A DNA stretch of 64,000 nucleotides, taken from Planctomycetota bacterium (GTDB lineage Bacteria; Planctomycetota; SZUA-567; H5-PLA8). The DNA is taken from assembly GCA_027493525.1 (NCBI GenBank), contig JAOSKN010000001.1:2604001-2668000 (forward strand), read 5' to 3'. Position numbers and translations under genes: made by a program. Shown here piece by piece: positions 19,143 through 27,378 of this stretch. The notes beneath the pieces were generated by a model. The model was not told where the DNA came from, did no database searches, and was given only the letters and a program-made list of their open reading frames with translations. Position 1 is the stretch's first letter. The number at the start of each line of letters is the position of its first letter.

Positions 19143-19440
19143 AACGCCCGCCGCGAGTATCTTGAAAGCGGAATTCAGCGCGCATTTTTGGGAGCTTAGT
19201 ACCGAGCCGCAGAAGTAACTGGCCCAATGCGCCGGGCATTTTGTCCCGGATCGAGGCGCGCCGAGGGAGCATATCGGGACGAAGATCTGTGACCGAGACG
19301 CAACGAAGAGCCGGGGCAAAAGGCCCGGCGCCGTGGGTCAGGAACTTCCGCGGCGCGGTACTTAGGGCCGCGCTCCCTCTCGAGAAGACGGGAATCCTCT
19401 ACGCTGTGGCGTCGAATTTTGACGATCGCGAGTTGCAGGC

Positions 19441-20607
19441 TCAAGGGACTCGTGTCTTGGCTGAACGTGCGCCGGTTGTGAGACCGACATTCGCATTCTC
19501 CAGCGCCCGCTCGATCCAGCCCCCGCCGAGAATCTCCTCGCCTTCGTACAGCACCACCGCCTGTCCCGGCGTAATCGCGCGGACGGGCTCGTCGAAATGG
19601 ACCCGGATCGCCTCGCCGTCCGGATGGACCGTGCAGGCGTGCGTGACCGGCGAGTGCCGCACCTTCGCTTCGCAGCGCAGCGTCCCCTTCGGCGGCGCGC
19701 CCGCGATCCAGTGGACCGCGCGCGCCTCCAGCCCCGGCGCCCAGAGCGCCTCGTCGGGGCCGAGCACCACCGCGTTGCGCGCCAGGTCCAGCTTCACCAC
19801 GTAGAGCGGCTCGCTGAAGGCCACGCCCAGCCCGCGCCGCTGCCCGATCGTGTACCCGATCAGGCCGTCGTGCGCGCCAAGTTCCCGGCCGTCCGCGTGC
19901 AGGATCGGACCCGGGGTGAACTGCGCAGGCGCCTTCTCGCGCAGGAAGCGGCGGTGGTCTTTGTCCTTGACGAAGCAGATCTCCTGGCTGTCGGGCTTCC
20001 GCGCGACGACGAGCGAAAGTTCCGCCGCCATCCGCCGCACCTCGCTCTTGGGCAGCTCGCCGACGGGGAAATCCAGGTACGCCAGTTCGTCCTGCGTGAG
20101 CGGAAAGAGGAAGTAACTCTGGTCGCGCGCCTCGTCCACGCCGCGCAGGAGCCTAAAGCGCCCGCTCGCCTCGTCGCGCCGGATCCGCGCGTAATGGCCC
20201 GTCGCGAGCCGCGCGCAGCCCAGTTCCCGCGCCTTCGTCACGAGCCCCTTCGACTTGACGCGCTCGTTGCAGCGCACGCACGGGCTTGGCGTCCGCCCGC
20301 GCGCGTACTCGTCGATGAACGGTTCGATCACCTGCTTCGAGAAGTCCTCGGCCATCTCCAGCGTGTAGTGCGGGATGCCCAGCGTCGCGCAGACGTCCTT
20401 GGCGTCGAGCACGTCGGCGGGCGAGCAGCAGACGTCGCCGCGCGTCTTCTTGGCCAGTTCGGCCTCGTAAGCGGCGCGCTCGGGGTTGGCCTGTGAGCAG
20501 ACCCAGAGCTTCATCGTCAGGCCCAAAACCTCATGGCCCTGAGCCTTGAGCACGGCGGCGGCGACGGAACTGTCCACCCCGCCCGACATGGCGACGGCGA
20601 TGCGCAT
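19441..20607 (-). CDS. mnmA: tRNA-specific 2-thiouridylase MnmA
   Basis: 388 residues. MnmA puts the 2-thio group on U34 of tRNA-Lys, -Glu and -Gln. The ATP pyrophosphatase loop SGGVDSS is at residues 8-14. The catalytic Cys110 in PCVRCNERVK and the partner Cys211 in SQEICFV are both present; GYTIGQRRGLGV and the C-terminal beta domain complete the family pattern. The ATG at 20607 starts the Rossmann strand; 21 further upstream codons in frame come from repeated intergenic sequence and are not believed. It is convergent with the small membrane protein gene. Confidence 0.95.
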   Translation of the reverse strand: MRIAVAMSGGVDSSVAAAVLKAQGHEVLGLTMKLWVCSQANPERAAYEAELAKKTRGDVCCSPADVLDAKDVCATLGIPHYTLEMAEDFSKQVIEPFIDEYARGRTPSPCVRCNERVKSKGLVTKARELGCARLATGHYARIRRDEASGRFRLLRGVDEARDQSYFLFPLTQDELAYLDFPVGELPKSEVRRMAAELSLVVARKPDSQEICFVKDKDHRRFLREKAPAQFTPGPILHADGRELGAHDGLIGYTIGQRRGLGVAFSEPLYVVKLDLARNAVVLGPDEALWAPGLEARAVHWIAGAPPKGTLRCEAKVRHSPVTHACTVHPDGEAIRVHFDEPVRAITPGQAVVLYEGEEILGGGWIERALENANVGLTTGARSAKTRVP

Positions 20608-21013
20608 CTTAAGTTCCGAGTTCCGAGTTCCGGGGAAACTGCTTCTAACCACGGAGAACACGGAGATCACGGAGAAAGAAAGCCTTGAAAAATTTTTCTG
20701 TGTGCCCTGCGTGTCCTCTGTGCGCTCTGTGGTTCCATTCCGAGTTCCGATTACGAATGAGCACTCATTATTCTTGTTGAAGCGAGAAGGAGCAAGGAAA
20801 GTTAGACTTTACCTTCGGGCAGGTGTAAATTCCGCAATCCGCAATCCCCTGCCGCTGCGTGGCCAGGGGCGCTTCGTCACGCCCCAAACCCACCCCAGCG
20901 CGCTCCTTACCCTTCCGCGGCTTGAGACCAGAACCACGCCCACCATCCCGACGGCTCCCAACCCACGCACGCAACTCCGAGGCCGAACAGGATTGATTAC
21001 AGATTACAGTCGT
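20608..21013. other. Intergenic region with MITE-like repeat and simple repeats
   Basis: This 406-bp region holds no supported gene. It contains tandem GAGTTCC units (about 20611-20632), the inverted repeat element annotated separately, another GAGTTCCGA (20741-20749), and a short ATTCCGCAATCC tandem (about 20829-20846). Confidence 0.7.
20647..20734. repeat. 88-bp imperfect inverted repeat built of CACGGAGA-type units
   Basis: The left arm starts AACCACGGAG and repeats CACGGAG three times. The right arm ends CTCTGTGGTT, its complement with a few changes. The centre is A/T-rich (GAAAAATTTTTC). It has no coding capacity. Both flanks carry GAGTTCCGA-type sequence. It resembles the short palindromic intergenic elements common in environmental bacterial genomes. 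Confidence 0.75.
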
Positions 21014-24000
21014 CTACTGCCCCGCCCCCAGCCCGACGATTCCGGCCGCCGTGGTGAGCTTCCGCGTGAGGCGGACGTTGCGGGTGCCGTCCGCGCGGGC
21101 CTGGTCGTCGTAGATCACTTCCACCTCTTCGCCTTCGTAGAGGGACAGCGTCCCGGGCACGGGTTCGCCGAGTTCCAGCGCGGTGCGCAGGCCGCCTTCG
21201 AAGATGCCGGTCTTCTCGCCGGTCTCTTCCAGGATCGCGACCTCGGTGTCGCCGTGCGGCGTCTTGACGGTGACGGAGACCTTGTCCCGCTTCGCGTCGT
21301 CGAGGTTCATGTCGAGATCGGTGACGCGCACGCGGAGCGGATCTCCGATGACCAGCGCGCGTAGGGGCTTTTCCTCCGTGCCGGGCTTCGGCGCGCCTTC
21401 CTCGTTCGAGAGCTTCGCGGGCAGATCGAGCTTCCCGTTGCTGCCGGAGAGCAGCACGTCGCCCCAAGTGTCGGGCCGCTCGCTGGTGCGGACGTCGCTG
21501 GTCCCGCCCCAGTAGTAATAGAGCGTCGTGCCGGTGCAGATCGAGAGGTTGAAACCGATGATCTTGCCGGGCTGGAACTCCATGCGCTTGATCCGCTCGC
21601 GCGGGATGCGGACCTCCATCGTCCAGCCTTCGGGGTTGGGCTTGGCGGCGCGCTGGATCTGGGACTGATCGTAGGCGACCCAGTGCCATTCCTTTTTGGG
21701 ATCGTCCTTGACCGCCTCGCCGCCGGTCTTCGTCTCGTCGCCTTCCATGCCGAAGGGCCAGACCCAGAACTGCTGAGCCCAATTCGAGCCGCGGCGGCGG
21801 TCCTTGGTGTTGAGCGCGTCGAACCAGATCTCCACCGCGTCGCCTTCCCAGAAGTTGGCGGGATGGACTTTGCGGATCTTGCCGTCCGCGTCCTTCACGT
21901 CGTAGGCAAAGTAGAAGCCGGTGTTGTCCCACGCGACCTTCACGTACTGCGGTTCGACGACCTTGAGCTGGCCTTGCTGCTTGCCGTCCCAATTCTTGTA
22001 CATCGGCACGCCCGGGATGTCCTTCCACTCGGCCAGGTCGCCGTCGAGCTTGACCGGCTCCGCGACGAAGGGGACGGCGGCGAAGCGGATCGTCTTGAAC
22101 TCCGGCTTGTAAGGATCCTTCGCCTCGACGTCCGGCTCGACGGGCTTGTCCGGCTCGGGCGGCATCAGCACGGAGGCCGTGCGCGCGATCTCGGTGTCGG
22201 TTTCGCCCAGGCTGGTCTCTCCGCTGGCGCCCTCGCGCTCCCACGCCTGGCCCTGGGCCTCGGCCTGGTCGCGCTCGTGGATGCCTTCGGTGAGCGCCTT
22301 GTGCTTGGCCGCGTCGAACTGGTACTGGCTGAGCGTGACGCGGTGCAGCGACTGGCTGCGTTCGAGCGCGCGCTGCCGCAGCTTCGCGATGCCCGCGGCT
22401 CCGCTGCCTTCCAGGAAGCCCATGCGCCCCGCGTTGACGTTTCCGGCCAGCCGCGAGACGCGCTCCATCAGCTCGCTCTCCTGCCCTTCGCCCTGTGCGA
22501 GCTTGGCGAACTCGGCGTCCTTCCCGCCGTCCTTGGCCATGCCGTCCATCTTGCTCTCGGCGAGGCTCTTCGCGGAAGCGACGGCCTTGCTTGAGACTTC
22601 CTTGCCGCGGGTTTCGTTCTTGAGATCCTCGCCCTTCGCCGCGTCGAGATGTTCGGCCTCGCTGAGCGCGCCGGTGCCGGCCTCCTCAGCGTGCGCGCCG
22701 GCGGGAACCTTGTCGTTCAATAGCTTGCGGACCTCCGCGCCGACCTTGTCCGCCAGCTCCTGGTCTTCGACGCCGGCCATCTCCAGCGTGCTCTTGAAGG
22801 TGTCGGTGAGCTTCTTGCTGAGGCGCGGGAGGGTGTGTTCGGAAAATTCCTTCTCGAAATTTTCCTTCAACAGATCCTTGATCTCGCCGTCGCGTGCTTC
22901 CTTGAGCGCCGCACGGGCGAGCGCGGCCGGATCGAATTCGGCGGACTTCGCGGCTTCCTTGGCCTTGCCGGCGGCCTGGGCGAGCTTCTCCGCGGCGGCG
23001 GCCGCTTCGCCGGCTTCCCGTTCGGCCTTTTTCGCCTCGCCGGCTTTCGCGGCGTCCCTTGCTTCGGCCGTTTCCTGCTTCGCGCTCTGGGCCTCGCCCT
23101 CCGCGGCGGCCTTGACCTGCGCCTGGAGCTTCTCGCCGAACGCCGCGGCCTTCGCGCCGGCCTCGGCGAGTTGCGCGGAGGCTTTATCGAGCGCTTTTTC
23201 GGCGCGATCCGTGGAGGCCTGTTCCTGCTTCGTGGCGCGATCGAGCTGCTGCTCAACCTGCGCCGTGCTCTGTTTCGCGGCGTGCTCGGCCTTCGCCAGG
23301 CGATCCTTCACCCCGTCCAGCGCGGTCGAAGCCGCGTCGGCCTTGGCCTTGGCTTGCGCCAGCGCGGCCACGGCGGCGGCCTGCTCCTTGGCCTCCCCGC
23401 CCGGCTTCGCGGCCTCGTGCTTCGCGCCTTCGATCGCGCCGGCCAGCTTTTTTGCAGCCTCGCCGGCTTCGCCCGCTTCCTTCTGAGTGGCTGCGGCGTC
23501 GCCGGCCTTGGCCGCGGAGCGCGCCTCGCCGGTTTCCTTTTCCGCGGCTGAACCTTCGTGTTTCGCGGCGTTTCCGGCCTTCTCCTTGGCGGCCCCCCTC
23601 GGCGTGCTTCTGGGCTTCGGCGAGCTTCTCGCCGGCCTCCTTTAGTTGCGCCTCGGCGGCGGCGACGTTCTTTTCTTCGCTCTTCGCGCCGTCGCTTGCC
23701 TGTTTCTTCGCGTCGTCGGTCTTCTTCTCGGCGGCCTTGTTCGCGTCGGCGACGCGATCCTTCGCGCCTTCCAATTCCTTCTTCGCGCGCTGCGCCTCCT
23801 GCTCGACGGCGTCCAGCGAGCGCTCCAGGTCCTTGCGCGCCTTCTCCACGAAGGACGTCTCGTCGCGCACGAGCTTCTGGCCTTCCTGCTTGAGCGGTTC
23901 GCCGATCTGGCGCTTGATCTCGTTCTCGAAGTGCTTGCTGACGGCCGGGGCCACGTCGTCGCGTACCTTGGCGACGAACTGCTCGGCGAGCTGCCGCGCG

Positions 24001-24488
24001 GTCATCTTGCGGAGCCTTTCCAGAAGGCTGTTGACCATGTCCTTCTTGAGGTCGGCGAGCAGATTCCGGACGTCGGCTTCGGTGAGGCCGGCGTCGTGCA
24101 TTTCAATGGCGTAGGCGTCCAGGTCGGACATGATCTGTTCGAGCAAGTCCTCCCACAGCTCGGCCTTCAGCTCCTCGCTCAGGTCGTCCGCGACGATCTG
24201 CTCGAAGTCCTTCTTGAGTTCCTCGACGGCCTCCTGCTTGGTCTCCTCGCGCGCCTGCTCCTCGCGGATGCGTTCGGCCTTCTTCTGCGCTTGCTCCGTG
24301 CGCGCCTGCTGTTCGAGGGCTTCCTTGGCGCGCTGTTCTTCGGCCAGGCGGCGCAGGTATTCGGGCAGGCCCCAGATCGCCGCGATGCCGAAATGGAGCA
24401 AGACCGAGACGATGATGAAGAGGCGCAGCTTGTCGCTGACGGCGGGCTTGCGCGGCGCGACGGGGGGCAGTTCGGAGGATTCGTTCAT
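21014..24488 (-). pseudogene. TolA-like envelope protein with CBM9-like domain, frameshifted
   Basis: Two overlapping reading frames form one gene of about 1157 residues if one C is removed from the C6 run at 23593-23598. Order: a cytoplasmic Pro-rich start, one membrane helix (about 21-40), a very long Ala/Lys/Glu-rich coiled-coil region (about 45-770) like TolA, a CBM9-like beta domain (about 799-1019; VKLDGDLAEW, VKVAWDNTGFYFAYDV, GDAVEIWFDAL), and a C-terminal beta domain (about 1042-1142; VTDLDMNLDD, LEETGEKTGIFEGG). It follows exbB and exbD by 16 bp, so it probably spans the periplasm and is driven by their proton-powered motor. Without the repair the first frame ends in an Arg/Gly-rich nonsense tail. 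The ATG has AGGAG upstream. Confidence 0.8.
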
Positions 24489-24504
24489 GCGAGGCTCCTG
24501 CGCG

Positions 24505-24948
24505 TCATTCCGCCTTGCCGGGCTCCACCTGGAAGCTGACCTGGCGGATGCCGGCGTTCTTGATCGCGTTCCAGACCTGGATCACGCGCGCGTAATTGGC
24601 GTCCTTGTCGCCCGCGATCACGACGACGGCTTCCTTGCCGTCCTTCTCGCGCAGCGCCTTGTAAGCCTTCAGCTCCTCGACGAGCTGCACGAGGCTTTCG
24701 TAGCGCGCGTTCTTGTCCGTGGTGTCGGCGGGGGCCACGTCGCCGTCCTTGGTCACGGCGATGGTGCGCGCTTCTTCGGTGCTGATCGTCTCGGGCGCCT
24801 CCGCCTTCGGGACACTGACCTTATAGACCTTCGCTTCCTCGACGAAGGAGCTGGCGATCATAAAGAAGATGATGAGCTGGAAGACGATGTCGATCATGGG
24901 GGTCATGTCGATGTCGTCCTGCTGCTGTTCGCCCAGGCGGAGCTTCAT
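24505..24948 (-). CDS. exbD: ExbD/TolR family protein
   Basis: 147 residues. A short cytoplasmic start, one helix with the conserved Asp in DMTPMIDIVFQLIIFFM, then a periplasmic domain ending in a family-like ARVIQVWNAIKNAGI segment. It would form the ion-driven motor with the upstream ExbB-like protein, whose end it overlaps by 4 bp. A Lys/Asp-rich insert (about 70-105) precedes the final strand-helix unit. Confidence 0.92.
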   Translation of the reverse strand: MKLRLGEQQQDDIDMTPMIDIVFQLIIFFMIASSFVEEAKVYKVSVPKAEAPETISTEEARTIAVTKDGDVAPADTTDKNARYESLVQLVEELKAYKALREKDGKEAVVVIAGDKDANYARVIQVWNAIKNAGIRQVSFQVEPGKAE

Positions 24949-25823
24949 GACTTGGCCTCCGCGTCGCGCTTGGCCTTGAGCTTCGCGGCCAGTTCGCGGG
25001 CATCCATGAGCGTCTCGGCGTCGCCGTCGATCTCGTCGTCCTCTTCCTCCTTGGCGGCCTTGGCCTCGCGTTCGGCCTGGAGCTTGGCGGCGAGGTCGCG
25101 CGCGTCGAGGATGGTCTCGGCGTCGCCGTCAATCTCCCCGTCGGCGTCCTGGGTCAGCGCGCGCGGCGGCTCGCGGGGCGTCCCGGCCTTGCGCGCGACG
25201 CTCCGCTTCGTGATCCCGCCGATCTTCGCGGCCTTGATCACTTCGAGCAGGATCTCCTCGAACTCGATGGTCAGCTTGCGGATCTTGGACTTCAGCGCCG
25301 ACTCCCCGATGATCGCCGGGATCGCCACGCACAACCCGCCCACCGTCGTGACCAGCGCGACGCCGATGGCCTCCGCCAGCTTCTCCTTCGCCACGCCCTG
25401 CTGCGTCAACTGCTCGAAGCCCCAGACCATGCCCACGACCGTGCCGAGCAGCCCCAGCAAAGTCGCGACCCGCGCGATGGTGTTCAGCGCGCCCATGTTG
25501 TTCCACAGCACCTGCAGGTTGCGTTCGGCCGCCGCCTGCAGCGAGGTCTCCAGGTCGGCCTCGGTGTAGCGGAATTCGTCGATGCCCTTGGCGAGCACCA
25601 CCCCGACCAGGACGGGGTGCGCCTGCGCGGCCTGCTCGGCCCCGGCGAGGTCGCCCTTGCCCAGCGCCGCGCGCACCTTCTTGACCAGCTCGTCGTCGAC
25701 CAGGCCGATTCGCCGCAGCCGAATGGCGCGTTCGATGATGATGGCCCACGAGACGACGGAACAGAGCAGGATGGGCCACATCAGCGGCCCGCCGTTGTTG
25801 AAGTACTGAATGATCTTGTCCAA
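24945..25823 (-). CDS. exbB: ExbB/TolQ/MotA family proton channel protein
   Basis: 292 residues. Helix 1 is at about 14-32; the conserved channel region with NMGALNTIARVATLLGLLGTV and the last helix (ALVTTVGGLCVAIPA) are typical of TolQ/ExbB. After the membrane part, the C-terminus carries two copies of a roughly 30-residue acidic/helical unit (EIDGDAETILDARDLAAKL and EIDGDAETLMDARELAAKL), which ordinary ExbB lacks. It is the first gene of the exbB-exbD-TolA-like operon. Confidence 0.92.
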   Translation of the reverse strand: MDKIIQYFNNGGPLMWPILLCSVVSWAIIIERAIRLRRIGLVDDELVKKVRAALGKGDLAGAEQAAQAHPVLVGVVLAKGIDEFRYTEADLETSLQAAAERNLQVLWNNMGALNTIARVATLLGLLGTVVGMVWGFEQLTQQGVAKEKLAEAIGVALVTTVGGLCVAIPAIIGESALKSKIRKLTIEFEEILLEVIKAAKIGGITKRSVARKAGTPREPPRALTQDADGEIDGDAETILDARDLAAKLQAEREAKAAKEEEDDEIDGDAETLMDARELAAKLKAKRDAEAKS

Positions 25824-26111
25824 AGGACTGGGCCTCCGTTCGTAACCCTCAAAAACGTCACGCTTTGCCGAACTTTATTACCATATCGAAACAAAGACTG
25901 GGATGTCTATACCTTTCTAGTTCTCATAACTAACCCGAATGTGGGTGCGCGTTGGAGCAATTATCGGCAACGCATCCGGATTGATGCCCTTCGGTTTGGC
26001 CCGTGCGGGCCGGTTCAGAACAGGTCCAGCGCGTGGACCTCGTGACTCGCGCAGCGCATGCCGGGTTGGATGCCTTCATCGCCGTGCGGCGGTTCAGGCG
26101 AGGTACGGGTC

Positions 26112-26636
26112 ATGCGTGGAAGCGATGGGCTTGAGCGATGGGTCTGTGCCGCCTGCGCGCTGGCGCTGATCCTGAGCGTCTGGCGTTTCGCCGGCACGCT
26201 GCCGCCCGAACTGAAGGTGCAGGCTCCGGTGACTTCCTTACGGGCGCCTGAAGCGCGCCCGCGGCTCGTGGACGTCTATCCGCCGGTGGACCTGGACAGG
26301 CTGCTGTCGTCCCAAGGCGCGCGCCTGGCGTGGACCGATCGGCCCGCACCGGCGCGCGTCCAATTGGACGTACCCATCGCGCCCGCACCGGCGATGGAGC
26401 CGGAGTGGTCCAGAGTGTCCGGCGTGGACGCCGCACCGGCGGCTTTGGACTATGGCCTGATCGGCACGGCGAGTTGCGGCGAGCGGACGGTTGCCGTGGT
26501 CGAGGCCGGCGGCGAGAAACGCCTGGTCGAGCCGGGCTCGCGGCTCGACCGCCTTCAGGTCACGCACATCGAACGGCACGCCATCGTGTTACGCGACGAG
26601 CGCGGCGAGACGCGCCGTCTCGCGCCGAGCCGCTGA
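26112..26636 (+). CDS. GspC/PilP-like single-pass protein
   Basis: 174 residues from ATG 26112 (GAGG upstream; an ATG at 26058 is possible). It has one N-terminal membrane helix (about 10-28), a Pro/Ala-rich linker and a C-terminal beta domain of about 60 residues (YGLIGTASCGERTVAVVE, VEPGSRLDRLQVTHIE, IVLRDERGETRRL). This pattern resembles the homology region of type II secretion protein GspC or PilP. No other secretion gene is nearby, so the assignment is tentative. Confidence 0.55.
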   Translation: MRGSDGLERWVCAACALALILSVWRFAGTLPPELKVQAPVTSLRAPEARPRLVDVYPPVDLDRLLSSQGARLAWTDRPAPARVQLDVPIAPAPAMEPEWSRVSGVDAAPAALDYGLIGTASCGERTVAVVEAGGEKRLVEPGSRLDRLQVTHIERHAIVLRDERGETRRLAPSR

Positions 26637-26741
26637 GCCGCGCCGGCGATTCGTCGGTTCCCTCCATTCATTATCCATCCCCCTGATGCGGTCGGCGGCG
26701 GCATGCGCTATAAGAATCCTCGCGTTCCCGGGAGTTAGGCC

Positions 26742-27260
26742 ATGATCCGGATCGTCCAGGGCGACCTGACCGCGCAAGCCGTCGATGCGATCGTCAACGC
26801 GGCGAATACCGACCTTCAACTCGGCGCGGGCGTGGCCGGAGCGATTCGGAAGAAGGGCGGGCCGAGCATCCAGGCCGAGTGCGACGCACATGGGCCGGTC
26901 GAACTGGGCGGCGCGGCGCTGACCGGAGCGGGGGACTTGCCCGCGAAGCACGTGATCCATGCCGCGGGGATGAAGCTGGGCGGGCGCGTGAGCGAGGCAT
27001 CGCTCCTCGACGCCACCCGCAACAGCCTGCGCCTCGCGGCCGAGCACGGCCTGACGAGCCTCGCCTTCCCGGCGATCGGGACCGGCGTGGGCGGCTTCCC
27101 GCTGGAGGCCTGCGCGCGGCTGATGCTGGCCGAGGCCCGCCGGCACCTCGAATCCGGCCGAACCTCCGTGAAAGAGATTGCGTTCGTACTCTTCGACGAG
27201 GCTTCGTGCGCGGCCTTCCAGGCGGCGGCGGAAGACTTGGGGATCGAGACGGCTGAATAA
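26742..27260 (+). CDS. Macrodomain protein (ADP-ribose-binding or hydrolase)
   Basis: 172 residues, one macrodomain with all main motifs: GDLTAQAVDAIVNAANTD at the start, the glycine loop GAGVAGAIRKKGG, VIHAAG and PAIGTGVGGFP. Enzymes of this type remove acetyl from O-acetyl-ADP-ribose or ADP-ribose from proteins. GGAG lies 8 bp before the ATG and a TATAAG (26709-26714) is a possible -10. It is a single-gene unit with no ADP-ribosyltransferase visible in the window. Confidence 0.92.
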   Translation: MIRIVQGDLTAQAVDAIVNAANTDLQLGAGVAGAIRKKGGPSIQAECDAHGPVELGGAALTGAGDLPAKHVIHAAGMKLGGRVSEASLLDATRNSLRLAAEHGLTSLAFPAIGTGVGGFPLEACARLMLAEARRHLESGRTSVKEIAFVLFDEASCAAFQAAAEDLGIETAE

Positions 27261-27269
27261 GGGACAAGA

Positions 27270-27339
27270 ATGAAGGATGAAGATGAAACGGTAGTAGAGC
27301 ATTCCCCTCTTCATATTTCATACTTCATATATCATCCTT
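27270..27339. repeat. GAAGGATGA-type inverted repeat, copy 1
   Basis: The left arm (27270-27288) contains ATGAAGGATGAAGATGAAA and the right arm (27310-27339) TTCATACTTCATATATCATCC, an imperfect complement. It is AT-rich against its background and lies between the macrodomain gene and the BatA-type gene. Confidence 0.65.
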
Positions 27340-27378
27340 AACGTATCCACGTTGGGTTGGCGTCACTCCGGAGTCTGG

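Noticed and set aside
19143..19440. Possible gene between the small membrane protein and mnmA
   Set aside because: Open frames have no start signal or recognisable sequence and extend as antisense of mnmA.
20608..20670. Longer N-terminus for MnmA
   Set aside because: The extra codons come from tandem GAGTTCC repeats; MnmA normally starts at the Rossmann strand.
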